A stretch of DNA of 64,000 nucleotides from Peribacillus folii (lineage in GTDB: Bacteria; Bacillota; Bacilli; Bacillales; DSM-1321): the NCBI RefSeq assembly GCF_030271255.1, contig NZ_JASJOM010000004.1:62001-126000 (forward strand). Direction: 5' to 3'. Shown piece by piece: positions 33,645-42,102 of the stretch (position 1 is its first letter; each line of letters starts with the position of its first letter). Under the pieces are notes generated by a model. The model was not told where the DNA came from. It ran no database searches and saw only the letters and a program-made list of their open reading frames with translations. Made by a program: the position numbers and the translations under genes.

Positions 33645-34934
33645 GTGTTAAATGGGAAAAAAAGATGGTTGTACATTGCCGTTCCAATTTTTTTCTTTTG
33701 GTTTTTCGGACAAATAGATAAGGTTGGCATATCCATCATTCAAACTGACCCTGAATTCTTGAATGCCCTCGGTATGACAGGTGATGACAAAAATGCAAAA
33801 ATCGGTCTTCTTTCTTTCGTATTCACGATTGCCTACGGTGTTTCAAACCTTTTTTGGGGATTCATCATCGATAAACTGGGAGCCCGAAAAACAGCCATCG
33901 CCGGTTTATTCATTTGGACACTTACCATGATCATGTCCGGTCTTGCCCATTCATATGAGGTGTTCTTAATTAGCAGGATCATACTCGGTTTCGGGGAAGG
34001 AATGATGATTCCCGTATCAGGGAAATTCATTTCTAGCTGGTTCCACAAACGTGAATTGGGCAGGGCCCAGGCATCCTGGCTCACTGGCAACTATCTAGGT
34101 CCAGCGATCGGAGCCATTTTGCTGGTGCTTGTCATCTCTTTACTTCACTGGCAAGCAGCTTTCTTCATGCTGGCAGCATTCAACTTATTCATCAATATCC
34201 CGATGTTCACCTTCATGACGAGAAATACCCCGGAGGAACACCCCCGGATAAGTAAAGAGGAATTGGCTTTCATTCGCAAACCGGATGAGGAAGACAAGAA
34301 CAGCAATCCATCGGAGGCTAAAAATTTCGCCAAGGATTACCGCTTTTGGATTGTCTGGTTCGGCATGCTTGTCTGTTCCTTCCTGTTTTTCGGAATAAGC
34401 ATTTGGCTTCCGACTTATCTTATTGAAGCAAAAGGCTTCGACAAGGAAGGAATGTCGAGCATCACTTCCCTCTCTTGGCTTTTTGCGCTTGGGTTTGTGC
34501 TTGCATGCGGATTTCTTGCGGACAAGACGCGTCGTCCCAGCTTGATGGCCTCTCTTCTATTCACTATGACGGCTATCTTTTTGACAGTGGCCGTCTTCAT
34601 TGGAAATCCAATCCTGGCAGGGCTATGCATGGGACTTGCAATGGGCTGCCAAGGCGGTGTGTTCCATCTCAGCAATATGCTGATGGTCAAGTATTCAACA
34701 CCAGAAACGGCAGGGCGTGCCGCAGGCTTGATCGGATTTACCAATATCATGGGCGGTTTCTCCAGCTATATCATGGGCTGGCTTCGCGACCTTTCCGGCG
34801 GGGACTTCAATTCATCGATTGCCATGCTCATTTTTGCAGCCATCCTAGGACTGGGGGCTTATATATTCTCGATTAAGAAGGAAGCCGCAGAGGTTCATCC
34901 ACTGCCATTTTCCAAACAAAAAATTCAAATATGA
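33645..34934 (+). CDS. MFS transporter, anion:cation symporter (ACS) family
   Basis: A 429-residue, 12-helix major facilitator protein. The first loop has the family's QIDKVGISI segment, helix 2-3 the MFS signature FIIDKLGARKTAIAG, and helix 4 SRIILGFGEGMMIPV. ACS members import organic anions such as phthalate, 4-hydroxyphenylacetate, hexuronates or glucarate with protons. Starts GTG at 33645 with AAGGAG eight bases upstream; ATG and GTG codons just before it hit a stop. It is divergent from the aromatic operon regulator/hydrolase genes, so an aromatic acid is the likely cargo, which would make the pathway substrate an anion. Confidence 0.87.
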   Translation: MLNGKKRWLYIAVPIFFFWFFGQIDKVGISIIQTDPEFLNALGMTGDDKNAKIGLLSFVFTIAYGVSNLFWGFIIDKLGARKTAIAGLFIWTLTMIMSGLAHSYEVFLISRIILGFGEGMMIPVSGKFISSWFHKRELGRAQASWLTGNYLGPAIGAILLVLVISLLHWQAAFFMLAAFNLFINIPMFTFMTRNTPEEHPRISKEELAFIRKPDEEDKNSNPSEAKNFAKDYRFWIVWFGMLVCSFLFFGISIWLPTYLIEAKGFDKEGMSSITSLSWLFALGFVLACGFLADKTRRPSLMASLLFTMTAIFLTVAVFIGNPILAGLCMGLAMGCQGGVFHLSNMLMVKYSTPETAGRAAGLIGFTNIMGGFSSYIMGWLRDLSGGDFNSSIAMLIFAAILGLGAYIFSIKKEAAEVHPLPFSKQKIQI

Positions 34935-34964
34935 CGCACATACGACAGTTAGCAGTTTATAGAC

Positions 34965-34998
34965 AAAAGGTTTCGGAATCTCATTCCGAAACCTTTTT
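34965..34998 (+). terminator. Strong terminator after the MFS gene
   Basis: A 15-bp perfect stem, AAAAGGTTTCGGAAT / ATTCCGAAACCTTTT, with a 3-base loop and T-run. Confidence 0.85.
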
Positions 34999-35009
34999 AT
35001 CCTTCCTGT

Positions 35010-35189
35010 ATGGCTTCTTCAAGGCGGTGTTCCCCTGTAGCCTTATACTCCTTCACTCCCTATGGTGCCGAAATCCTTCTGAAAAGAGGCGAGTGCCTGC
35101 AGTGCAATGAAACGCGTAACAACTTACTCACCCCGATCGACGTTCCTTCTGGTTCTTATAAAGAGGAATTATTCACTGAATATGAGTAG
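35010..35189 (+). pseudogene. Possible remnant of a small CxxC-containing protein gene
   Basis: An open frame of 59 codons whose second half reads protein-like (KRGECLQCNETRNN, then TPIDVPSGSYKEELFTEYE). It includes a CLQC pair reminiscent of a half zinc knuckle. The ATG at 35010 lies directly after a terminator hairpin, and there is no ribosome site, so expression in this form is doubtful. I do not recognise the family. Best read as a decayed 3' end of a gene or a chance frame. Confidence 0.25.
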
Positions 35190-35337
35190 ATAATTTATCA
35201 CCTACGAGGGATTTTTCGGCATGTTTCGAATATCAGCTCTAAAACCGTTCCTATATTTGTTAAAAAATGTCGATAGTTAAAATATTCAAAAAATGATAAT
35301 TACTTGAATTACCATGTTATATTGTTAATGAAAAAAA

Positions 35338-35350
35338 TACTTGTCAAGTA
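35338..35350. promoter_or_regulatory. 13-bp palindrome over the ribosome site of the YppF-like gene
   Basis: TACTTG-T-CAAGTA, a perfect odd palindrome ending at the AAGGTGAG ribosome site. Operator role is speculative. Confidence 0.3.
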
Positions 35351-35360
35351 AGGTGAGTGT

Positions 35361-35543
35361 GTGACGATAGAAGTTTTGATTCTCCATTATATTCAAGAAA
35401 AGCGCCGGAAGCCCAATCATGCCAATGAATTGTTGGACTATATCCAAAATGAATATGTTAACGGTAAGCTGTCAATCTTACAATATCGAAGTCTCTGCAA
35501 GGATTTATATCTTCGGGGAGCAAATCCAGCGACTTCTGGATAA
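35361..35543 (+). CDS. Small YppF-like family protein
   Basis: A 60-residue, charged, helical protein with the pattern LILHYIQEKRRKPNHANELL then DYIQNEYVNGKLSILQYRSL and a C-terminal LYLRGA. This resembles the YppF-like small proteins of Bacillus, whose function is unknown. It has GTG at 35361 with AAGGTGAG four bases before it. No membrane segment and no cysteine pair are visible. Single-gene unit, upstream AT-rich region. Family assignment is from recollection of the pattern and is moderate. Confidence 0.55.
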   Translation: MTIEVLILHYIQEKRRKPNHANELLDYIQNEYVNGKLSILQYRSLCKDLYLRGANPATSG

Positions 35544-35644
35544 AGGGAAAAATCCAGAATGATATGATCCCATTTCCTTTGTCATCCTAGCCAGTTATCT
35601 TCATTCGTTCACTAAGTCCAATGAGGCGTCAATGCCCAATGAAA

Positions 35645-35683
35645 ACCCCGGTAATATGTCGTCTGAAGACACATCACCGGGGT
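35645..35683 (-). terminator. Terminator of the amino-sugar-acid operon
   Basis: ACCCCGGT / ACCGGGGT stem with an inner ATGT/ACAT pair, followed on the minus strand by TTTTC. It lies 42 bp past the gntP-type stop. Confidence 0.6.
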
Positions 35684-35724
35684 AAAGCAATGCTAGCTAT
35701 CATGAAGCATGCTCCTTCTGATCG

Positions 35725-37050
35725 CTAAACAAATAAGTCCAAGATCAATACAAGACCGAACGCCACAAAGGATAGAAGGGTTTCCATGACTGTCCATGTT
35801 TTGAACGTTTCTTTTACGGTTAATCCCATATACTCCTTGACCAGCCAGAAACCGGCATCATTAACATGAGAAAACATGAGGGACCCTGCGCCCGTGGCAA
35901 TAACGAGTAATTCCAAGTTAACGCCTGTCATGCTGGCAACTACAGGTGAAACGATTCCTGCTGCTGTTGTCAAAGCGACCGTTGCAGAGCCTGTGGCAAT
36001 CCGAATCAATCCAGCCACTAAAAATGCCAGCACGATTGGTGATAATGATATCTGTTCGGACATGGATGCTATGGCAGTCCCCACACCACTATCAATCAAT
36101 ATTTGCTTGAAACCACCGCCTGCACCAATGATCAATATAATGGAAGCCAAAGGCAATAAGCATTCTTCCGTTAATTTTTTCATGAGAGACTTATCCATTC
36201 CCTGTTTGAAGCCCAAGAAATAATAAGCTGCAAAACAAGAGATTAATAGGGCAATGACCGGACTGCCGATAAACATCAGGAATTTTTCAATGGAGGCCGA
36301 TATTGGCAGATAAGGTGCCAGCACCGTCAAAACCATAAGCAGCACCGGCAAAAGGATAATAAAGAAAGAAACCCCCGTTCCTGGTAATGCATCTGCTTTC
36401 GTTTCAACCCTGATTAATTCAGGTTCCCCGACAGGTACCACCCTTTTTTGAATCCATCTTGCAAATAAAGGACCGGCAATCACAGCTGTCGGGAATGCTA
36501 TAATCAATGAATATAGAAGTACGTGCCCCATGTTTGCATTATAAATCCCGATTGCCGTCATCGCTCCCGGATGCGGCGGTACCAGCCCATGTACGATCGA
36601 AAGACCAGCAAGTACTGGAATTCCTATCAATAAAATGTTCACTTTAGTGGATTTACGTATGGAAATCACTAGAGGGAGCAAGATCACTAAACCCACTTCA
36701 AAGAATACCGGTATTCCGATGATGAAACCAGACAACAGCATCGCCCAAGGCAATTTCTTCACACCAAATTTATGAATGAAAAAGTCGGCTACCTGCATGC
36801 CCGCTCCTGAGTCGGACATCATCTTCCCTAAGATCGTCCCTAAAGCCAAGATGCCAATAAGATGACCTAGCACTGCACCGACGCCCGTTTCGTAAGCGCC
36901 TACAATCTTGTCCATAGGAAGACCGGAAAATATAGCTAAAAACAAACTGGCTACAGTCAAGCTAATGAATGCATGCCATTTCCACCATGATACCCCTAAA
37001 ATAACTATGACGATCGCCAGTAATGTGATTCCTAACAAATATAGATCCAT
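35725..37050 (-). CDS. GntP-family gluconate/sugar-acid permease
   Basis: A 441-residue membrane protein with 12-14 hydrophobic segments. Family signatures are LGHLIGILALGTILGKMMSD near residue 60, PVFFEVGLVILLPLVISI, and VLAGLSIVHGLVPPHPGAMT with the GLVPPHPG motif diagnostic of GntP. These carriers import gluconate or related aldonic acids with protons. It is the last gene of the operon with amidohydrolase, lyase, aldolase, kinase and GntR. It provides unphosphorylated uptake, replacing the PTS that accompanies DgaEF in Salmonella. ATG at 37050. Confidence 0.88.
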   Translation of the reverse strand: MDLYLLGITLLAIVIVILGVSWWKWHAFISLTVASLFLAIFSGLPMDKIVGAYETGVGAVLGHLIGILALGTILGKMMSDSGAGMQVADFFIHKFGVKKLPWAMLLSGFIIGIPVFFEVGLVILLPLVISIRKSTKVNILLIGIPVLAGLSIVHGLVPPHPGAMTAIGIYNANMGHVLLYSLIIAFPTAVIAGPLFARWIQKRVVPVGEPELIRVETKADALPGTGVSFFIILLPVLLMVLTVLAPYLPISASIEKFLMFIGSPVIALLISCFAAYYFLGFKQGMDKSLMKKLTEECLLPLASIILIIGAGGGFKQILIDSGVGTAIASMSEQISLSPIVLAFLVAGLIRIATGSATVALTTAAGIVSPVVASMTGVNLELLVIATGAGSLMFSHVNDAGFWLVKEYMGLTVKETFKTWTVMETLLSFVAFGLVLILDLFV

Positions 37051-37112
37051 TTGCTCTCCCAGCCCCTAAGAAATCGCTTACAATCAAGCGATACAACGAA
37101 CCGAAATTCAAA

Positions 37113-37835
37113 TCATTGTACCGGCTCATTGTATGTCACGATGTAATTCTGTTTCGCCGTGTTGTAAAACCCTTCACTATATTCCATGACATTTCCGTCC
37201 CCGTCACTTGAGATCCTAATCCTTTTTAGGAGAGCACTATTATTTTCAATTCTCAGCGCTTCACATATATGGTCCGGCGGGATGGTAACGGCAAACTCAT
37301 CCCTGAACGTTTCAAGCTTGACGCCATGATCCTCCAAAAAACGGTACAAGGAATTGATTTGGACCTCGTCCAATTCCGCTTGGTCCAAATTTAGGGAAAC
37401 GTAATGCGTAAAGTAAATATAAGGCTCGTTGTCCAACAAATAGATTCGTTCAATGCTTATGCAATCAGCTCCGAATAAAGAATGCAGCTTGGAGTCAGCA
37501 GGAAGTTCAACACGGCTTATGTTCAGCATCTTTTTAAATATAAAATGGCCTTCCTCCACCAATAGCTCCGTGAACCGTTTACCCTTCGAAAGCTTCACGA
37601 TCGATCCATTCGCTATGACTCTAGTGCCTTTACCGCTTTTCTTTTCAACATATCCCTCTTGCACAAGTTCTTTAATCGCATTGCGGACAGTAACCTTACT
37701 TACATTAAATTCTTCTTCCAGTAAAGGCTCGGAGGGGATGTTCGTGTCAATGGCATAAACCCCATGTAAAATGCGGTCCTTCAATATTTCTTTAATTTGT
37801 AAATACATCGGTCCATTTTTCCTATTCACTCTCAT
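37113..37835 (-). CDS. GntR-family regulator (HutC/UbiC-type)
   Basis: A 240-residue regulator. Residues 10-75 form the GntR winged HTH (YLQIKEILKDRILHGVYAID, then VSKVTVRNAIKELVQEGYVE, GKGTRV). The rest is a UTRA domain (SIERIYLLDNEPYIYFTHYV). UTRA regulators bind sugars or sugar phosphates, so it probably represses this operon until a pathway intermediate appears. It is encoded inside the operon, between the kinase and the permease. ATG at 37835 follows GGAGAT. Confidence 0.88.
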   Translation of the reverse strand: MRVNRKNGPMYLQIKEILKDRILHGVYAIDTNIPSEPLLEEEFNVSKVTVRNAIKELVQEGYVEKKSGKGTRVIANGSIVKLSKGKRFTELLVEEGHFIFKKMLNISRVELPADSKLHSLFGADCISIERIYLLDNEPYIYFTHYVSLNLDQAELDEVQINSLYRFLEDHGVKLETFRDEFAVTIPPDHICEALRIENNSALLKRIRISSDGDGNVMEYSEGFYNTAKQNYIVTYNEPVQ

Positions 37836-37852
37836 CCCAAATCTCCTGCCTT

Positions 37853-38866
37853 TTATCTTATGATATCTTCCATTTTACCTTCCATGGCGGACAATATCTC
37901 CCTTTCAGTTGCCAAAGGAGTATCACCAACGACCGTACACGCCAGCATTCCCGAGACAGCTGCAAACAGAACTGTCTTTTCTGGGGAAAAGCCCGTCAAT
38001 TCTCCATGGAGGATTCCGCTCGTATATGCATCGCCTGAACCTATTCTATCATAAACGGAAAATGAAAGGTTATCTGAAAAGTGAAATGTGCCGTCCTTGT
38101 ACAAGTATCCACGCAATCTATGGGTATTATCGCCGTTGATTGATCGATGTGTTCCCGCTATTGATTGGATACCGTATTTTTGGGCCACTTGAGGAATCAG
38201 CTCCCTTAACTGTCCATCCCTTTGTGAGGACTTGGAGTTCATTCCTAAAATATACATGGCATCTTTTTCATTCATCATGACGATATCCGCCAAGGAAAGC
38301 ATCTCCTCATAATGAGGCTTGGCAGCTGAATACCCTCCTTCCCATAAGGAAGGGCGGTAATTGCAATCGAAACAGATCATCCCGCCTTTTTCTTTCACTT
38401 TCCTTGCCAGCACCTTCATACTTTCCCGTACATTCTCCGCCATGGCAAGCGATATGCCGCAAAAATGGATGATATCGGCCATCTCAGCAATCCCCTCATG
38501 ATCATAGTCGGACAGTGAACCTGTGTTAAAGCTGCTTTCGAGACGATTGGAATAGGTGACTCGGCTTGCCCGTTGCCCAAAGCCGTTTTCCAAAAAGTAC
38601 ATTCCCATATACTTGCCGCCCCTGGAAATAAAATCCCGTTCAATGCCTAATTGCTGCAAGGAAACCACCGCTGAATCCCCAAGAGGATTATTCGGTAATC
38701 TTGTGACAAGATACCCATCATGACCAAGCTTCGTCATCGCAGAAGCTACGTTTACCCCAGTGCCTGAAAAGGAGTATTGCAGCGTGCTAGCTTGTGATAA
38801 TAATGCATGTCCCGGTACCTGCAAGCGCATCATCACTTCACCGAATGCCACAATTCGTTCAGGCAT
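37853..38866 (-). CDS. PfkB-family sugar kinase (2-keto-3-deoxygluconate kinase-like)
   Basis: A 337-residue ribokinase/PfkB kinase. The N-terminal VAFGEVMMRLQVPG opening and GVNVASAMTKLG match KDG kinases. The anion-hole motif is YDRIGSGDAYTSGILHGELT, with catalytic aspartate in GSGDA. In this operon it would phosphorylate a 2-keto-3-deoxy sugar acid before aldolase cleavage. Its ATG (38866) overlaps the aldolase TGA, indicating translational coupling. A TTG three codons upstream is a weaker start. Confidence 0.85.
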   Translation of the reverse strand: MPERIVAFGEVMMRLQVPGHALLSQASTLQYSFSGTGVNVASAMTKLGHDGYLVTRLPNNPLGDSAVVSLQQLGIERDFISRGGKYMGMYFLENGFGQRASRVTYSNRLESSFNTGSLSDYDHEGIAEMADIIHFCGISLAMAENVRESMKVLARKVKEKGGMICFDCNYRPSLWEGGYSAAKPHYEEMLSLADIVMMNEKDAMYILGMNSKSSQRDGQLRELIPQVAQKYGIQSIAGTHRSINGDNTHRLRGYLYKDGTFHFSDNLSFSVYDRIGSGDAYTSGILHGELTGFSPEKTVLFAAVSGMLACTVVGDTPLATEREILSAMEGKMEDIIR

Positions 38867-39614
38867 GTTTTTCAACCAATTGTTTTGTCATGGCCAATAA
38901 TTTTCTTACATCCTCCTCATTCGTTTTTCCGGTTTCTTCATTAATGATAGAAGAATAAACATGGGGAATGATTTTAGGCACTTTTGCTTCTAAAGCTATT
39001 TCCAGAATGGTTTCGTAATTCTCCAGGTCGATACCGCCAGTAGGTTCCAAGGCAAAGCCTTCTTCACCACAGGCTTTTGCGACTGCGCGATACTCTTCTT
39101 CATGCTCAAGGCCCTTCATCGGGAAGTATTTCAACGCATTGCCCCCCATATCCCTGACCAAGGCAATGGCCGCTTTGATCGGTACAATGGCCGTTTCACT
39201 TGCACCTGCACTAACAGGTCCGGTGGAAATATTGACATAACCAACTTTACCAGAGGGAGAAACCAACGAATTGATCCAGCTATCTTTATCGCCTAAATTA
39301 GCCCTTGTCGCCCCTACACTTGGGAAAACTTGATTGATATGGCTGCCAGGATAGTATTTTGCAATTTCTGCAACAACTGCCGCCTGCTTATTATCACCAG
39401 CGCCAAGACCGATCGATACTGCTTGTTCTATGGACTCGCCATATTCCTTCATTGCAATTACTCCCGCTTCAACGGTTGGATAATCTTTGGAAAGCACCCC
39501 AACCAAAACATGGCCTTCAGCTGCATTGAATACCTCTACTGCATTTTCGACACTATTAGCAAGTACATTAAGCGCCACTCGATCATTCAAAAAGCGTTTG
39601 TTTATGTTAGTCAT
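38859..39614 (-). CDS. dgaF: KDGP aldolase (DgaF-type)
   Basis: A 251-residue protein of the KDGP aldolase family found beside D-glucosaminate-6-phosphate ammonia-lyases. It has VLVGVLSKDYPTVEAGVIAM, IGLGAGDNKQAA, NQVFPSVGATRANLGDKDSW, and KYFPMKGLEHEEEY with a candidate Schiff-base lysine. EPTGGIDLENYETIL follows. It cleaves 2-keto-3-deoxygluconate-6-phosphate to pyruvate and glyceraldehyde-3-phosphate. Start ATGA-overlaps the lyase stop, and its end overlaps the kinase start, a tight operon. Confidence 0.85.
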   Translation of the reverse strand: MTNINKRFLNDRVALNVLANSVENAVEVFNAAEGHVLVGVLSKDYPTVEAGVIAMKEYGESIEQAVSIGLGAGDNKQAAVVAEIAKYYPGSHINQVFPSVGATRANLGDKDSWINSLVSPSGKVGYVNISTGPVSAGASETAIVPIKAAIALVRDMGGNALKYFPMKGLEHEEEYRAVAKACGEEGFALEPTGGIDLENYETILEIALEAKVPKIIPHVYSSIINEETGKTNEEDVRKLLAMTKQLVEKHA

Positions 39615-40720
39615 CCTCGAATTCCCCCTAAAATGATTCTTAACTGAGCTTCAATGACATGAATGTCATCCCCTTGCAATGGACGTGGATCGATATCAAA
39701 AAAGCCTTGGCGAATGCCATAATCCCGCGTATAAATGGCAATATCGCCAGTTTGCAAGCGTTCGTTCACTTCCTTGGCAGTCATACCCGCAATGGAAGGA
39801 TCAATGGAAATGCGTGCCCTGTATATGGCACGTCCGGCTTCATCCTGAACAATCGTTACCTTAACGCCATCGATGGACTCCAGCGAAGTGAGAGCTTGTA
39901 AACTAGCTTTTTCTTTTTCGCTATTATCCGTTTTGACAAAATACTCATCAAGGGCCTGAAGCAGGCCAAAGGTCGTTTCCTTCCCCACCTTCATGCTCCT
40001 GCCAATGCCATGCAATTGAACCTTAAGCCATTCCATATATTTATTCTTTCCGGCAACGATACCTGAAGTGGGCCCTTCAATCGCTTTTGAACCGCTATAG
40101 ATCGCCAAATCCGAAAATTCCACATATTTCTTTAAATCTTCCTCCGCTGCTGCATCAACAATCAAAGGAATATTGTTAATTTTAGCCACTTCCCAAGCTT
40201 CCTCAATCGAAATCATGTTCTTCTGGACGGCATGGTGGGATTTCACGTATAAAATTGCGGCCGTATTTTCATTGATGGCATCGGCAATATGCTCTGCCTT
40301 CCCTTCATTGGCATACCCCACTTCAACCAATTTCCCGCCGCCGAGGTAAATCATCGTTTCAACCGGTGCCCCATACTGAACGTTATGTCCCTTCAGCATG
40401 ATCACTTCATTTTTTGGGATAAACTCTTGATGAAGCCGGTCACTTTTTCTTTTGTTTCCTTGAGTAACGATCGCTGCCACGGAAAGGGCAATGCCACTGG
40501 ATGCCGAGTTTACGACAATGGCAGCTTCCGATTGGAGCAGCTTGGCAATATGCTCACCAGATTTTTCGACTAATTCCGTTATTACCACATAATTTTGGCC
40601 GCCTTTTTTCATTGCTTCCATCACGGAGTCAGTTGGGGCGGAAACCCCCAGTATACTCATCCTGCCGCTTGCATTGATGACTCTTTTCAATCCGTATTTA
40701 GCATTCAAAGAACTCTCCAT
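39611..40720 (-). CDS. dgaE: PLP-dependent lyase, DgaE/SelA-like (amino-sugar-acid ammonia-lyase)
   Basis: A 369-residue fold-type I PLP protein of the SelA-like group. It shows INASGRMSILGVSAPTDSVM, VNSASSGIALSVAA, PLIVDAAAEEDLKKYV, and the PLP lysine in AIYSGSKAIEGPTSGIVAGK. DgaE converts D-glucosaminate-6-phosphate to KDGP and ammonia. Here a kinase and GntP permease replace the PTS, so the lyase may act on an unphosphorylated amino sugar acid. It overlaps the amidohydrolase end by 23 bp and has AAAGGAGTCG before the ATG. Confidence 0.8.
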   Translation of the reverse strand: MESSLNAKYGLKRVINASGRMSILGVSAPTDSVMEAMKKGGQNYVVITELVEKSGEHIAKLLQSEAAIVVNSASSGIALSVAAIVTQGNKRKSDRLHQEFIPKNEVIMLKGHNVQYGAPVETMIYLGGGKLVEVGYANEGKAEHIADAINENTAAILYVKSHHAVQKNMISIEEAWEVAKINNIPLIVDAAAEEDLKKYVEFSDLAIYSGSKAIEGPTSGIVAGKNKYMEWLKVQLHGIGRSMKVGKETTFGLLQALDEYFVKTDNSEKEKASLQALTSLESIDGVKVTIVQDEAGRAIYRARISIDPSIAGMTAKEVNERLQTGDIAIYTRDYGIRQGFFDIDPRPLQGDDIHVIEAQLRIILGGIRG

Positions 40721-41798
40721 TTATAACGACTCCTTTTGCCACGATTCTTTTATCCGCCATTCTTTCTTCTCCCTCAGAGTCCCTCAAAAGCGAGGACTCA
40801 TCCTCGACTGAAAATAATGTCAGGTTCGCAATATCCCCGACTGAAATTCTGCCAAGCTCTGGCTTACGCAGCCACGCTGCCGCATTTACCGTAACGGCAT
40901 CTATCACTACCTTTAATGGATAACCTAAATACAAAAACTTGGTGAGCACGTTGGCCATATTGAATACGGGACCATTTTCCCGGTTCCTCCTGTAAATATC
41001 GGTACTGATCGTATTGAAACGAATTCCTTTCTCACTTGCCATTTCAGCTGTCGGAAAAGAAAAACTGGCCGTTCCATGACCAACATCCAAATGAACGCCA
41101 CGCTCAATCGCCTTGGTTAACTCAGGCAGGGGTTCCCCGGCTTCAAATAAATTATTGGCTTTTCCATTTAAATAATGAGTAATAATATCTTTTTCTTCAA
41201 GTAATTCCAGGACATCCTTTATATCTGGCGGACCTGAACCGATATGGACCATTAAAGGCAATCCGGTATCGCTTGAGAATCTCCTGGCAATCCTCAAGGG
41301 CTCGACGCCATTCGGACCGACCACGCTTTTACTGATTCTCGCTTTAAGTCCTACGATAAAATCTCCGTATTGGGAAAATGCCTTTCTTATTTCGTCTTCG
41401 TTTATCCATGATAGATTCGATAATTCATCAATCCTTTTCAAGCCGATCCGCGAAATATTCAGGAAAGCGAAAACATTCGTTTTGGCGCTTTTACAGCTTT
41501 TAACCAAATCCGATATTTGATCAGCTCCGGTGCTCCCCGCATCAATCACCGTCGTCACTCCCGTTTTATAGCCGATCTCATCAACATCATCACCATACGG
41601 TTCGAATTCCGGAAAGGCATGTACATGCATATCAATCCATCCGCTCGAAACAAAAGCTTTGTTCTCATAATCTATCATTTCTTCTCCAGTTGCAGTACCG
41701 GGCAGCGCAATTTCATTGATCACCCCATTCTCCAAGATGATATCCGCTGCATCACCATCTAACATCCTTACATTTTTCAGTATTAACCTACCAGTCAT
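40698..41798 (-). CDS. Amidohydrolase/deacetylase family metallo-hydrolase (EF_0837/AHA_3915 type)
   Basis: A 366-residue amidohydrolase-superfamily TIM barrel. Metal motif WIDMHVHAFPEFEP (HxH) is near residue 60. It has GLKARISKSVVGPNGVEPLR, IGSGPPD, VHLDVGHGTASFSF with a metal histidine, and a C-terminal SVGDIANLTLF segment. Members accompany DgaE/DgaF-like genes and are annotated as deacetylases. The ATG at 41798 is chosen for AAGGATGAGGG; a longer in-frame start at 41906 overlaps the promoter leader. The likely job is removal of an N-acyl group from an amino sugar acid, which would explain the order amidohydrolase, lyase, aldolase, kinase. Confidence 0.83.
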   Translation of the reverse strand: MTGRLILKNVRMLDGDAADIILENGVINEIALPGTATGEEMIDYENKAFVSSGWIDMHVHAFPEFEPYGDDVDEIGYKTGVTTVIDAGSTGADQISDLVKSCKSAKTNVFAFLNISRIGLKRIDELSNLSWINEDEIRKAFSQYGDFIVGLKARISKSVVGPNGVEPLRIARRFSSDTGLPLMVHIGSGPPDIKDVLELLEEKDIITHYLNGKANNLFEAGEPLPELTKAIERGVHLDVGHGTASFSFPTAEMASEKGIRFNTISTDIYRRNRENGPVFNMANVLTKFLYLGYPLKVVIDAVTVNAAAWLRKPELGRISVGDIANLTLFSVEDESSLLRDSEGEERMADKRIVAKGVVINGEFFEC

Positions 41799-41844
41799 TT
41801 CCCTCATCCTTTTTAAAAACGTCCTATCGATCATAAGTAATATT

Positions 41845-41858
41845 CGAAAACGGTTACA
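41845..41858 (-). promoter_or_regulatory. Candidate CcpA cre site of the amino-sugar-acid operon
   Basis: The minus strand reads TGTAACCGTTTTCG, matching TGWAANCGNTNWCA at all but the last base. It lies about 40 bp downstream of the predicted -10. Confidence 0.5.
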
Positions 41859-41896
41859 ATGGTCTATAAGATTCATGTAATTTCCTTTACAAAAAT

Positions 41897-41925
41897 AGAT
41901 TACCATATTTATTTAAAGTAATCAA
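41897..41925 (-). promoter_or_regulatory. SigA promoter of the amino-sugar-acid operon
   Basis: Minus strand TTGATT (41925-41920), 17 bp, TAATCT (41902-41897). A perfect palindrome ATAACGTTAT (41927-41936) abuts the -35 and may be a regulator site. Confidence 0.5.
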
Positions 41926-42045
41926 TATAACGTTATAATGTTTAATCGTCCTTTCAGTAGTTTTGTATGAGATAAGGCAATCTGATCCAGGTTATACCCC
42001 CTAGAATAAAAGGCGGAAACTGAGCACTCCTCCCGAATAGCATCC

Positions 42046-42087
42046 AAAAAAAAAAAAAACAAGCCTGCTGATTTCATGGCAGGCTTG
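42046..42087 (-). terminator. Terminator of the broken acyl-CoA ligase gene
   Basis: CAAGCCTGC / GCAGGCTTG, a 9-bp perfect stem with a 10-base loop, followed on the minus strand by 14 T. Confidence 0.85.
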
Positions 42088-42102
42088 GTTTTACCTTAGA
42101 CA

